Below are positions 10,700 through 22,344 of a DNA stretch of 64,000 nucleotides, piece after piece. Below the pieces are notes generated by a model, which was given only the letters and a program-made list of their open reading frames with translations, ran no database searches and was not told where the DNA came from. This stretch comes from Corythucha ciliata (lineage: Eukaryota; Arthropoda; Insecta; Hemiptera; Tingidae). The DNA lies in NCBI GenBank assembly GCA_038030265.1, contig CM075942.1:50496751-50560750 (forward strand), given 5' to 3'. Each line of letters begins with the position of its first letter. Position 1 is the stretch's first letter. Both the position numbers and the translations under genes were made by a program.

Positions 10700-13600
10700 A
10701 TGAAGGTGAGTCGTGAATATTATTATGTATTAGGTATTAGGTATGTTTTCAAATTTAGTGCCATCCGTTACTTATTATGACTGTATTGTTGGTTTAGGCT
10801 CCTTGGCCCCTTGTTTATGCGCTAAGCCGTCCGATAATCGACTTGAAAATTATCCAGAAGCGGAATATGGGACCAACCCTAAATTTTACCTTCAAAATAA
10901 CAAATTTCCTTTGAGTTTGAAAAAAAAAAAATATATACATGCTCGGTTTGCGGTGAATCTCATGGGCGTCCGACCAGAACGTTATTTTAATTTTAAACTA
11001 CCCCAAGCAATGAAAAATAAACGCGAGAGGGATGCATACATTCCGCTGAAATATAGCACGCACGGCGCGTTTAATCGATGAGATAATATCATTATGCTTT
11101 CTACCCCTCGTTCCATCGTTTAAGCGCTATCGAGAGCTACGCTTTTCGCTCTAAAACACTTTGTCTAATTGCCCTCCATCACTTCAATGAACCGAATTTA
11201 TGCGTTTTTTTCGCTTCAAATGAAATTCACACAGAGCTCTTCAAGAGATCGTAGTCATTCAACTAGGAACTGTTGAATTAAATAAAAAGTAAAGGGCTGA
11301 AGGGGTTGGATCCGAGACGAATTGTTTTCCTAGGAAAAAAAAGGCTAATAAAGCGTAAAACTTCGGCTGAACTATAACAATGAAAACAAAAAAAAAACAA
11401 AAACAAAAAACACACAAAAAAAACCGTAAGACGTCAAACGCTCATCTTATGCGTTGCAAATGTATAACAGAGAGGAAGCAGTTCGGGTGGTGGTGTGTTG
11501 CAGATTTTTATAGGAGGAAGTGGTTTTTGTTAGGTAACTATTCCTCATTTTCATGGGGTGTCTCTTTTTCATCGTGTTTCATGTTTTTCCTCTGGGAAAA
11601 GTTGTAGTTAGTTTTTCTTGTACTCGCATGAACTTCGTGTGATTTAAGTACCTTAAATAAATCTGTAAATAACGGCAGTTTTTTATATCTTTAACCTGCG
11701 CCAATAACTAATTCTGCCTTACAACTTTATTTTGCAGGGAGTAATATGTGCTGCCGTTCTACTCGTTGTAGCTAGCGAAGCGCACTCAGGTAAACATTTA
11801 TTTATTTATTTTTCATGTAAATTAATTAAACGTACTCTGTGTTGAGCACAGAGGTGACATTCAAGCACGAATGAATTTTTTATCCTTAGCATTTTGGGAG
11901 GAGACTTACAATGTCGGAAAGGGTCTTAATGGAGAGATCAGTAAGGAAGCTGAACACCGAGGTTTTAGCGTTTTGATGGAGAGACATCGTATGGATTCAT
12001 CCAAATAATCGAATCTACCTCTCTAATTGACAACTCGATTCAATTGACAATTGACTCGTTCAATTACTTGGTGTTTCGTGTTTGGATCACTAAACTTTTT
12101 GAAATCAGCTTAAAGGTGCCAATGGGGAGGGGGTGTAAAGTTGTTTGAAGAGTAAAAGAACTGGCACTATCCACGCTGTCCCCGGAATCGGAATTAGATT
12201 TTTAATAGGTAAAAAGTGCTAAATTTGTTTTTATACCAGTGAAAACCATTAAATTGCTCTTTTTAGGTGAACCAGCGCCGCGGTTTTTAATAAAATAGAA
12301 AAAACGAACTGAATGAAAAATTGCTTTTAACATCTTGCAGAAATTGAAACCTGAAGCTTGAATTTCGATAGTTCGATTTGTTCACTCCCACCAAAAATAT
12401 TTAAAGAACTCAACAAAAAAACTTTTACAACAGGATCTGTGGTTACATGTAGACGCTACACAGTGATCATTTGTTCCAAAATTATTCCCGGAGCGTTATT
12501 GTTAGAAGAAGGGGCAAAGGGGAAGCTCATTCCACTAAATTCAAGGGCGGGCGAGAGTCCATCCCTAAGTGGACAGACTATAGCTCCGAATGTTGTAATT
12601 TCGCTGGCATCTAGCTCCAATGTTGCAGTTCCACGACTATTTGTCCATGAAAGTTCGTAGTTTGTACCTAAAATAGTGATTTCACAGCTAATTGTCCTTG
12701 TAGACAAGTAGTTTCTTTACTATTCACTTCCTTTGCATTTTACAAATAGTTAGCCATGAAACTTCCATTTTATTTTTTTTTTTTGACGGATTCATCCTTC
12801 GAATCTCAGCTCATTGGCACAAATGTTAATTCGGATACGATTCCGCCACTGGAACTGGCTCGTAATTTTCGCTGTCTGTTGACTTCAGAAACTTTTTTAT
12901 TACCTTCCTGTATTTTTATTGGCCTCCTGCAGCATATTCGGCGCTCGGGTATGCGTGCACCACTGTCACAAAATTATTACGACGCGAACCTCCCAAACCA
13001 GTGACAGCGTTTTCTTTCCACTACTCCCCCCCCCCCATCTGTTAGGGGAACTAGTATCGCGGGCGAAAATCATGTCAGCTGATCGATTACCCTTATTTCA
13101 CCGGCAATGCAGTGATGGAACGAATTAGTAAGAAGAAAACGTGCTAGGAGGACCACCTTGCAATTTGGCCCTACCAAGTCTAGAGTTGTTGTTCCTAGAA
13201 CGATGCTACTCATGACGGCTCCCACCTTTTTTCCAGGGTTTGTTACTAAGCACTAACATATCTCCTCAAAAGTCAAACGTTTTTTCCGTACTTTTTATCT
13301 AATCAATTATTGACGTAGTTTTAATAGAACATAAAAAATTAAATAATTACCATTAAGGCTTACATTTTCAGATAATTAAGGCCCCTACATGTGCGTTAAT
13401 TGAATGATGAATGAATACTAAACTTTTCCTATTAACTGTTACTTTTTCTCAGGATGGATTAGCGGAGGAGGTGGTCACAGTGGCGGCGGAGGTTACGGAG
13501 GTGGAGGTGGTCACGGAGGAGGCGGTGGCCACGGAGGAGGCGGCTGGTTTGGAGGAGGAGGAAGTGGTCATGGCTACGGCGGCGGTGGTGGCCACGGTGG

Positions 13601-14103
13601 TGGTGGCGGTGGTGGCCACGGCGGCGGTGGAGGAGGCGGTGGTCATGGAGGCGGCTCTGGAATCACTCACGCCATTGTCAAAATCATAACTATTCCAATC
13701 AAAACTAGCGGAGGAGGCGGTGGACACGGGGGTGGTGGTTACGGAGGCGGCGGAGGACACGGCGGCGGTGGATACGGCGGCGGCGGTGGACACGGGAGTG
13801 GTGGTTACGGAGGCGGCGGAGGGCACGGGAGTGGTGGTTACGGAGGCGGCGGTCATGGAGGAGGCGGGGGCTACGGAGGTGGTGGCGGCCACGGAGGTAG
13901 TGGTGGATGGAAATTAGGTGGCAGCGGAGGGGGATGGAAATCAGGAGGCAGCACTGGCTACGGTGGTAGTGGAGGAGGAGGTGGCTGGAAATCTGGAGGT
14001 GGAGGAGGTAATGTACAACAGATATTTGCCATTTTACCCGCCATTCTGCCTTATATTCAACCCCATCACTAAATTTCTATCTCTTCTAGGAGGCTGGTGG
14101 TGA
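10700..14103 (+). CDS. Glycine-rich secreted (cuticular-type) protein, four exons
   Basis: Predicted 208-residue protein from exons 10700-10705, 11738-11789, 13453-14007 and 14090-14103. All introns have GT-AG ends, and the summed length is an exact multiple of three. The first exon is only ATG AAG, a layout common in insect cuticle genes. Exon 2 completes a signal peptide (MKGVICAAVLLVVASEAHS). The mature protein is mostly Gly with His and Tyr in units such as GGGGGHGGGGYGG, and C-terminal repeats contain GGWKSGG. A non-repetitive hydrophobic block (GITHAIVKIITIPIKT) splits the repeats near residue 95. The protein ends in Gly-Gly-Trp-Trp. Gly/His/Tyr-rich secreted proteins of this kind occur in insect cuticle, saliva and egg or silk-like secretions, where Tyr and His can be cross-linked. 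The exact role is not determinable. There is no chitin-binding R&R domain. Confidence 0.85.
10706..11737 (+). other. Intron 1 of the glycine-rich gene
   Basis: Donor GTGAGT and acceptor TTTTGCAG, 1032 bp. Open frames inside it (for example 10743-11081) show no domain. Confidence 0.75.
12456..12670 (-). pseudogene. Candidate isolated exon, possible third Grp7-like relative
   Basis: This lies inside intron 2 of the glycine-rich gene, on the opposite strand. A minus frame begins right after an acceptor-like ATTTTAG and would complete a glycine codon in phase 1, as does exon 2 of the gene at 2227-3097. It then reads TNYELSWTNSRGTATLELDA, a beta-strand pattern that could align with the start of that exon. 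The C-terminal helical tail is missing because the frame closes at 12456, and no matching signal-peptide exon was found upstream. This is either a decayed paralogue or coincidence. Confidence 0.28.
13500..14000 (+). repeat. GGN-rich internal coding repeats
   Basis: Exon 3 of the glycine-rich gene is built of imperfect GGAGGCGG/GGTGGTCAC-type units. The complementary strand is therefore open as a long Ser/Thr/Ala-rich frame, which is a shadow. Confidence 0.85.
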
Positions 14104-14501
14104 GCACTCATTCCTTTAATGGGCTCTGCTAACTCTACTTAAAAAAAACAAAAAACAAAAAAACAAAAACAAAGTGTAAATATTTTCTTTAGAATTACTT
14201 AAAAATTAAATTGTGATATTTTTGTACAAAGTTGACATTCATTACGCTCAATACCCTAACATAATGTCAAATTGCTGCAATGTGTAGTTGTAGGCTGCCT
14301 TCAGAGGGGCTTGAACACAGTAGTTAAAACATCTTTCCATACTTTTTCTCCCCTTCGCTTCTAGGATTCTTCGTAGCAGCGATCGCTTAGCTACCTCACC
14401 CAACTCTTGTGCCTCGTTTTTCTTTTAACTTTATTCTGCAAAAATGAACGGGTTTTTCTTTACTCTGCAAATCTGCACAGTCCCGATCGAAAAACGTGAA
14501 G

Positions 14502-14507
14502 AATAAA
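14502..14507 (+). terminator. Poly(A) signal of the glycine-rich gene
   Basis: AATAAA about 400 nt after the stop codon, preceded by a 3' UTR with a short A-rich tract at 14139-14171. Confidence 0.55.
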
Positions 14508-15420
14508 AGGCCTTCGAAGCTCAAAATGTTTGAATTACACCGAACTGTTTTCATTCAACGATATATTAGTGAGGGAGATAACAATAACAAGTTATTGAAA
14601 CTGTTGAGATAGTTATTGTTACCTAGCTAGCAGCGAATTTTTGCGACAAAGAAACAAATGAATATACTATATTGTGCCTCAATCTACTTGATAAGTTGCG
14701 ACGCAGTGCCAATTAAATGCGATGCCTCAGGATGTCTATTAAGACCAGCATACGACGAGTCGTTTAGCCGACATCCCCCCCTACCAACCCCCTGTCATGA
14801 GGCCTTGAGCGCACACCCAAGTAAAGGCGAAGTTGGGCCTTGCGTCAACGGCATGGTGATCATTTGAGGTCGGTCCATCTCGTTGGCTCTCTCCTCGTGC
14901 TACTCAGGCGTGGTGAGTTTTCACTTTAAATTCTTGGTGAATTTAATGTCATTATTTCCCAAGTAATAGAACGCACTGTTTTCTTCATATAGAAGTTGCA
15001 GAAAGCCGCCTCCGCTTCTAATGAAGAGATGCATGCTCGACATATTCCGTCACCACTGCACTCGAAAATGAAGAAACATTCAATTTGCGTGGGGTATGTG
15101 GCCATAAATCGAGAAGCCAAGGGGGTCAAATTTCCTGGATGTATTTCATAAGCATTCTTCGTGTATCACAGCTACGTAGATGAACTGAATACTGATCGTT
15201 GTAGCGTAAAAATGTGTTTCAATGCCAAAAATTTAATGTAAATAAGAAACCTGTTACCAATGTGTACTAACTGTTATGCTCTCATATTCTTACCACTGAA
15301 AATAACAATCGGGCCAATTGCGCCTTTACCTTTCCCATGTTATTTCACCCATACATTCCATGTTAAACGATCATCCCCCCGCCTCTATTGCTTCATTTGT
15401 TAATAATTGCGCATTAAGAC
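14508..15420. other. Intergenic, no gene recognised
   Basis: No exon, RNA gene or clear repeat seen. Confidence 0.45.
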
Positions 15421-15862
15421 TTGCGAAAATTGGTTTTTTAGTATGAGCCAGAAGGGCGAAAATGGGTTTTCGTTGCATCGTAGACTCCACAGATGCATAG
15501 CACAAAGCTTCTGAACGGGGCTTTAATGATTGGTTTTTATGATGATGATGATTATTATTATTATTATTATGAACTTCGGCTGTACAAAAAGTAGCGTACA
15601 ACACTCGGGCGGTATTACTCATTACGATCTCGCGGGTGACAACTACCCTCGGCTTCATCTCCTGTCTCCCTCGACCGTAATGAGCATCATATACCGCCCT
15701 TGGATTGTAATATACTATTTCAGCCAGCAACAGTCACAGAATGTGTTTTTGAATGAATCAGACCCACGAAAATGGGTTTTCAGTGAGCAAAATCTGCGAA
15801 AAAAGTGTTTCAATGGGCCAGACCCACAAAACGTTTTTTTAGCAAGTGAGACGCCGCTAAAT
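15421..15862. repeat. Degenerate phrase repeats with an (ATT/ATG)n microsatellite
   Basis: Phrases such as GCGAAAATGGGTTTTCAGTGAGC, CAGACCCACGAAAATGGG and CAGACCCACAAAACG recur about every 35-45 bp, with the clearest run at 15730-15860. A GAT/ATT trinucleotide run sits at about 15540-15568. Confidence 0.6.
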
Positions 15863-15944
15863 AGAGGCGTTGAGCAACGTGAAAGCGGTCAGCTTTCATT
15901 TGAGGATGATAGACCAACACATAAAATCGACACAAATTGATATT

Positions 15945-15962
15945 TATTATTGGTTTTATTAA
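15945..15962 (-). terminator. Poly(A) signals of the adjacent minus-strand gene
   Basis: Two AATAAA hexamers on the minus strand (complements at 15945-15950 and 15957-15962) lie 13-30 nt beyond the stop codon of the gene at 15975-16894. Confidence 0.6.
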
Positions 15963-15974
15963 CACATATTTGCT

Positions 15975-16894
15975 TCAAATTTCCGGCCATCTTATTTTTG
16001 GATCGATAGTCTGGCAAAGTTTCGATGCATCGATTTGCCGAGTCAAAATATCCTCCAGCCTCCCCTCCAACGCTTTAAACAACGTATCGAATCGTGGAAG
16101 GTAGTAGAGCGATTTTTGGTTTATCAAACCGTCAAAGTGTCTCTGCCTGACGCGGACATTCGAAAAACTATTGACGCACTCACGCCCCTCGGCGTCACTC
16201 CCTGGATTGTTCAACGAGAACCTCACCATAATCCTCAACTTGGGAATGGTCACCTCAAGGCTGCCTTTTATCGGATCTGGAAATTCACTCGAGCAGACTA
16301 AATTGTCGTATTCGTCGATTTTGAAGAAATTTTCAAAATGAACCGACGAACTGTTACAGGCTGGCGTGATTCTTCCGGTGTTGTGTTCGTTCAGAGTTTT
16401 GACGGCACCCTCCTCGGCTCTCCAATGAACTATTTTTCTTTCAATGGGTTCACATTTTCGCAGAAAGAACGATAAATTGTAAACATAAATCGGAGAGGCG
16501 ACTAGCGATCGTTTTCGACGCTTTAAAGTGACAATCCTTGACTTTCTAGGCCTATAAATTCACTATTGAAAGAATTTCGATTAAAATTTTGCTTTTTGAT
16601 TTATTACCCTGGTTTCGCCGATTGTGGTAGAAAACTGAAACCGTCGCCGCATTCGACAAAAGTCCTACCGTCGAGCGTCACATTCATTCGTATGCTGCTC
16701 TTTTTCACCACGTAGGAAGACTTCGGGAAGATTAATTTGTTCTTGTCCCCGGCCTTGGTAAAAAATTCATTGAGCTGTTCGGCTATGTATTTCTCGGGAC
16801 CAGAAGCTCGAACCCAGCTCAATACGGGCGAGCGATAAGTCTCGTACGACGGCAACGTGACTGAAAAATAAGCGAATAGGACCGCTATTTTCAT
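15975..16894 (-). CDS. Secreted protein with TULIP/JHBP-like layout, two exons
   Basis: Predicted 249-residue protein from exon 1 (16894-16608) and exon 2 (16437-15975). The 170-bp intron has donor GTAATA and an AAAG acceptor. It splits a glycine codon in phase 2, and the joined length is an exact multiple of three. The start is set at the internal Met giving the signal peptide MKIAVLFAYFSVTLPSYETY. An upstream in-frame Met at 16969 would put polar residues ahead of it. The chain has an early amphipathic helix (YIAEQLNEFFTKAG), beta-rich middle segments (GSLEVTIPKLRIMVRFSL), and a C-terminal helix (FKALEGRLEDILTRQID) before a Cys. Two-exon structure, secretion and terminal helix are shared with the gene at 2227-3097. 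Sequence identity is low, so common ancestry is inferred. A lipid or hydrophobic ligand would be expected for this fold. Confidence 0.58.
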
Positions 16895-18766
16895 TGCTCG
16901 ATTCCTTATAAAAAACTGTTCTTCATCACACTGGATAAAGTGACGAATCGACGACGACGTCTCGGACAAGTAGCCAACTGCTATTATAAGTGTTTGAATA
17001 ATAATAATAATATAAAAAAACGCTAAAACTGGCGTTTATTGTATATAAAACCCAGCGTAGATGGATATTGTTTGTTTAAAACATTTTATTTACGTATCTC
17101 GCTCTGCCTACAAACACGCACAGAAACCCCAGTTTCGTATTTCTTTTTTATAAGTAATTTTTGAAACAGAAAAATTTAACGCTCCTGTATCTTTGTTCGT
17201 CCAAAGGTGAGAGTGTTTATGCCAATATTTTTTCCCCATTTTTTAACATGAGGCGGGGGAGGGGATTTCCCCGTCAGTTGAAAAGAGAACTGAAAGGCTC
17301 TTGAGCACGCAGAGTTCGAGAGCTGGAAAAAAGAAGGGAGTGAGTGAGAGAGAAGAGAGAGAAATGAAAGGGAATTGAACCCTGAGCTCTCAAAGGGATT
17401 CTCGTTCGCCACCGCCGCTATAGTTTTTCCATTTCTCTTTTCAGCCCCCTTCACTGTTTTCCGCCTTTCCATTATTTGCTTATTAAGGGAGTTCTATGTC
17501 TGTCTCTGTGGATTTTTCTTCTCTTTTCAAACAGCAAAAATGTCTCCCGTTTGCCAACTTCTACTCATTTACTTCAAACTCAGTTACTTAGGCTGTTTAT
17601 CGAAACTATACCGAACGCTTTTTTTAATGCTTTTTTGCTCTTTTTCACCTGTTTTAAATGGCAAAGAGGAGAGACAATTAATTAATAAGAAAAATTCTCA
17701 ATTTAGAAGCGCTCAGAGCCAAAACTTAAGATATAAAAAATTAATATTGTGCGAGGAAAGCTGATCCCCCCCCCACCATTAAATGTCAATGTCGCACAAT
17801 AAATTGAAGTAAAATGTGTTCCGAAATTATAACAACACGGCCAAAAATCGGAAAACCACGCTGTCCTTGATCTATAACTTAAAATCTTGTAAATTTAAAT
17901 TAAATAAAATTCTGTTACGATAACAAAATTGATCTTAATAGGTTCGGCTCCAGGAGGGCTTTAAGAAATTATCTTCTGGCTTTATTTTGATTTTTGTACT
18001 ATGATTTTTCGATTATCATTGTGTTTTTCGTTTTCTTAAATAGGTATAATTTTTATTTTGTTTTAGTATTCAAATTATTTACACCTCGAAGGTTTGAAGG
18101 CACTCTACCCCTTGGCACAAGCTTTTAGCTTTTAAAGGGGTAGGTCACGTTCTGTGTTTAATGTTTGCTTTTGTATATATGTATAAATGTTTCTGACCAG
18201 AATAAAGCAAATCAAAAAAAAAAAAAAAAAAAAAATACTCTTCCAAAAAAAAAATGTATCGTTAACCCCCAGCCAATGCAATGTTTTGCTTGTTTAATCT
18301 ATAAAACGAAGTTGCTTGTTGCCGCATTTGACGACGAGTCCATGTTATTGGTGTTTCTCTCGTGAAATCTCAATTTGGGGAGGAATTCATAAAAAAGAGA
18401 CAGTTTGAAGTGAAGACTATGCCCATGAACTGCTTATTCGGGCGTTAAACTGAGAATTTCCCCTGAGAATCAGTATTTTAAGCCACTTTAGAATGATGAA
18501 GAAGCGATTCATCTCAAAGTATTATATTAGCAGTGGTACCTGATAATTTTTTTTCCGTTCAAAAGTGTGCTAAATAAAGCTGCCTATTGAACATAGCAGA
18601 TAAAGTAGCTATGGAATGAGCGTCTCATGTCGCGGGGTTCAAACTGATGTGGGGGGGGGGGGGTTGAGACCTTGAGACCCACGCCACGTGAGTCTTACAT
18701 ATTTCCTATAGGCTGGGAGTGGCAGGCGATTACCAGATATTCGAAGTTAATTATGAGGTGTAGACC
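16895..18766. other. No gene recognised
   Basis: Contains (AAT)n at about 16999-17013, a C run near 17765, an A run at about 18214-18234 and a 17-G run near 18648-18663. No splice-supported exon seen. Confidence 0.45.
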
Positions 18767-18806
18767 GCGAATTTAACTTAAACACCAAAGTTTAAGCTAA
18801 ATTCGC
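18767..18806. repeat. 17-bp stem hairpin
   Basis: GCGAATTTAACTTAAAC and its near-perfect complement (16 of 17 pairs) are separated by six bases (ACCAAA). Confidence 0.8.
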
Positions 18807-19665
18807 AGCCGGTTCACTCAAATATCACGCCAGAAAACTTGTCAAAAGTGATCAAAAACGAAACTTCTGTGTTTCCCTTTGATTCGGTGGTTTTCACCGC
18901 ATTGCAACATTCGACTGGGTTGAGGATCATTCACGAACAATGGGCTGGGTTGACGGTAGAGCTTGCTGCCGTTTTAGCGGAGTGAGCTCGGGCTCAAACT
19001 CCATTTTAGTTCATAAAATGTTGACATCAGTTTACTCAAAGTTGACTTATCATTCCAAAATAACTCATGGACTCAGCCAAAACGTGAGTGAGTGGCCAGC
19101 AGCGTCGCATGAAGCGTAAAAAAAAAAAAAAAATACTTCGGTGTTGTCGTTAGGTCTCGCGGATTTTCGAGACTTCAGAGTTCCTGAGCTGCTTTAGAGA
19201 TGAAACCGGTTCCGGTCACCGGACCGAGGTAATTTATTTTTTCTGTCCACACAGTAAATTATTCCGGTCCGGTCCGGTCTTGAACCGATGAAAATTCGGT
19301 TCTTGAACGACTTGAAGAGACAAACAGATTCGTTTCGTGCGGGCACAGCTGCGTGCCTCTAAAATGGAATGCCGAGGCCTACACAAGCATCAAAGGCTGG
19401 ATCTGAGACCTTTTTAAAGGGGGCGGGGGGGTATCGAAAACCCTGCCAGGGAATAACCCCTACTCATATTTACCCTCCTCGCACCAATTTTCAACGATTT
19501 GACTAGCCCTATACTATAGATCAACAAGTTTACAATGGTCCGAATGAAGTGTTAAGTTCAGTTAACTTTATAAAAACATGTTCCTAGAACCATCTGGAAA
19601 TTTGGGCCCTCAGGGTCCATTTGAAACTTGTCGGTCTATAGCACGGGTAATCCCGTTGTTACCCC
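18807..19665. other. No gene; contains a CCGGT-rich inverted repeat
   Basis: ACCGGACCGAGGTAATTTA (about 19219-19237) pairs imperfectly with TAAATTATTCCGGTCCGGT (about 19254-19273). The surrounding GGTTCCGGT tracts may be the subterminal part of a DNA transposon. Confidence 0.4.
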
Positions 19666-19870
19666 TGTAATAGTTCATAAAAGGAGCAGTTTAAGCAAAA
19701 TTAACAGAAACGAACGACAGCAGAGGCAGAGGAAACTGCCTTTTCTTAGGTGATCCCGCAGGTTACACTCGGGTTATCAGTTTACACACCGATAGCAACA
19801 ACATTCATTACAACCCCCACTCTGGGATCGGATGTAAACGTGCTGTAAACTTCTTCACTTCAAAAGTGAA
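19666..19870 (-). repeat. 3' LTR of the gypsy-like element
   Basis: About 200 bp. It is nearly identical to 23693-23890 and ends in ...TTACA on the element strand. It carries an extra CTCGGGTTATCAGTTTAC-type segment that the other LTR lacks. Confidence 0.8.
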
Positions 19871-19960
19871 CTTGTAAAACTTGGCTCATGACAAATTTAA
19901 AAATTAGAAATTGCAAAATGCAGACAGTCGTTATAGGAAGGAAGCGAGCAATACAGAAAT

Positions 19961-20275
19961 TTACTGGTTGTAGCGGGCTGGCTTCCGGATGAACCGTCGA
20001 TTTCTTCGAAACGTGGTAGCTTGATCGTCTTGAATTACATATGATCTGTTTTGTCCGGCACTTTGGACAACTCCTTTATCCCACTCTCCTCCCAAATGAC
20101 GCTGGAAGAGAATTCGTTGTCCGGGATCAAGGGACTCCAGATCTTTACTTGTGCGATCACAGTAGAACTCTAACTTCGCTCTGTGAGTATCAAGCTTGGC
20201 ATTGACTTCAGAAGGATCTACAACACAAGGCTGCAAGAGCTGACTGGCGACTGGAACCATCGTGGTTTTGAGCAT
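19961..20275 (-). pseudogene. Gypsy-like pol C-terminal tail
   Basis: A 104-codon frame (VDPSEVNAKLDTHRAKLEFY ... RRNRRFIRKP) typical of the basic, poorly conserved tail after the integrase core. It is separated from the core by a frameshift near 20280-20400. Confidence 0.7.
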
Positions 20276-20389
20276 GCTTCCAAAGACCAGCTGAGCGGGT
20301 GAAAACCCCAGATAAGATATCGGGGTATTCCGCTCCCTACTAGAGGAGGCCGAGTTGCCAATCTTCGGCCTTTTGAAGCATTGCTTTAG

Positions 20390-21304
20390 CTATCGCTTCA
20401 CCTCGCTCCGCAAACTCATTTGACTGCGGGTAACGGGGGCTTGAGAAAATTGTTGAAAATTCCAAGACGCAGCGAACCTTCTGTACTCCTCGCTGTTGTA
20501 TGGGACCTTGTCACTGACAATTTCGTCAGGGACACCGAAACGTTCGAAGACCCTTTTCATTTTTTCAATAATTTCAGTGGCCGATTTCGTCTTGAGCTGG
20601 AATACTTCTAGCCAGAAGGAATAAGAGTCGTAGATGATGAGGAATGATTTCTGGCCATGGTCGAAGATGTCAGTACTTACTCGCTGGAACGGTCGTTCAC
20701 TCTTTGGGTAAAGCTTCAGAAGCTCCTCGCAATTGTTGGGCAGCAGCCGCTGACAAGCTGGACAATTCACGACGAATTTTTCAACGTCCTTTGTCATGCC
20801 AAGCCAAAAGACAGACTGCCTAGCTGCCTGTTTCATTTTGGTAACTCCACAGTGGGCGGAGTGTAGCAGCTTTAGGATGTGTTGGTGAATCGGCGGAGGA
20901 ATAATAAGACGGTTTTCAAAGAACAGCATGCCCCCTCCTGTAGTAAGCTGGTGCTTGATCGTCCAAAACTTCCGGAGATCTCCTCTTAGACGCCTGGCAC
21001 AAGGCCATCCGTGTTGAAGGTAGTTCGTCAACTTGTGTAAGGTAGGATCCGATGACGTGAAGTCGATCAGCTCTTGCTTCTTTGCAGCAGTGCCAGATAC
21101 AGCAGTGTTAGCGAGAACTGTGTATTCTTGATACGAATCGTTGGCAGGCGCGTCTGCAAGGGCAGTACGAGACAACGTATCTGCAATAAACATCTTCGAT
21201 CCAGGCGTGTATTGGACTGTTAGCCGGTACTTAAGCAGTTTTAACCTCAAACGCTGGAGTCGGGCCGTTGTTTGGTCGATCGATTTTTTAAAAATGGTTT
21301 CCAA
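20390..21304 (-). pseudogene. Gypsy-like RNase H end and integrase
   Basis: The frame begins with the end of RNase H (VQYTPGSKMFIADTLSR). An HHCC-type zinc region follows (LHSAHCGVTK ... CPACQ), then the catalytic core with STDIFDHGQKSFLIIYDSYS and IVSDKVPYNSEEY. The usual DNGP around the second Asp is altered, and the third acidic residue lies past a frameshift. Integrase inserts the cDNA copy into the genome. This copy is broken. Confidence 0.85.
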
Positions 21305-22344
21305 CGGTTTGTGGTCGGACTGGACTGAAACAGTTTGCCCATAAAAATGTTGTTATGGAATTTTTCGTCTCCAAAAACGATGGTGAGTAGTTCCTTTTCG
21401 ATCTTAGGAAAACGCTGCTCAGTTAGAGTCAAGGCGCGCGACGCGAAGGCTATAGGCCGGTCTTCTTGGAGTAAGCATGCACCCAGCCCAGTTTGGGAGC
21501 TGTCTGCTTGCAACGTGATTGGCTTTCGTGCATCGAAAAACCGAAGAACAGGGGCAGTTGTCAGCTCCTTCTTTAGGCTAAGGATCTCGAGTTCGTGTTG
21601 TTCGCACCATTGAAAATCGACGTCACAACGCGTTAAATTACGCAAATGTTCGTTTTTTGACGCTAAATTTTTTATGAAGGGGTTCAGATATTTGATCAGA
21701 CCTAAAAACCGAAAGACCGCTTTTTTCTCTTCGGGCCGAGGCATATTGCCGATTGCTGTGCAGCGGTCAGGGTCAATACTTGCACCTTCTTTGGACAGAA
21801 TCATTCTAAGAAACTTGACAGATGTTTTGCGGTACTGGAGTTTGTCTATATTAAAGCGAACGTTGTACTCTTCAGCCCGATCGAAAACTTTTCTGAGGAT
21901 TCTGTTTTGATCTTCTGGGGTGGAAGCAGCGATAATCAAGTCATCAAAATGCGGGGAGCACCCATCAATACCTCCAAAAATTTCGACGATTTTTTGCATA
22001 AAAAGTTCCGGCGCGCTGTTGATGCCGAAGCAAACTCTTGAAAAACGCAATCGCCCAAACGGCGTCTGAAAAGTTGTCAGATACGAGGTAGCTTCGTCCA
22101 GTTGGAGCTGCCAAAACCCAGAAGACAAATCGAGGACAGTAAATATTTCTTTTCCAGACAGCTTTGACACAATCTCTTCCGTGGTTGGCACGTAATATTT
22201 TGGGATAAGAATGCAGGAATTTAAGTCTTTACGGTCGAGGCAAATTCGGATGTCCCCATTTTTGTTGTGCTTTTCGACGGCGAGTATGTTGGACACCCAA
22301 GGGGTTGGCTCGGTCACTGGAGTGATCACTTCCACGGCTACCAT
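21247..22344 (-). pseudogene. Gypsy-like reverse transcriptase and RNase H
   Basis: A 365-codon frame with ordered RT blocks: RICLDRKDLN, FTVLDLSSGFWQLQLDE, FQTPFGRLRFSRVCFGINSA, and an FDDL box in which the usual Tyr before it is His. The connection and RNase H start (ITLQADSSQTGLGACLLQE) follow, and the frame shifts near the end of RNase H. The two Asp of the catalytic box are intact. Confidence 0.9.

Noticed and set aside
13449..13892. Minus-strand 147-codon Ser/Thr/Ala-rich frame
   Set aside because: It is the complement of the GGN-rich coding repeats of the glycine-rich gene. It has no splice or start context of its own.
15530..15940. 136-codon plus-strand frame
   Set aside because: Made of a trinucleotide microsatellite and the degenerate phrase repeats, so it is not a gene.
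16895..16969. Upstream in-frame Met for the secreted gene at 15975-16894
   Set aside because: Starting there would place 25 polar residues ahead of a good signal peptide. The internal Met is preferred.
19600..19666. Target-site duplication for the gypsy-like element
   Set aside because: The sequence left of 19666 (GTTACCCC) does not match that right of 23884-23890, so no duplication is claimed.
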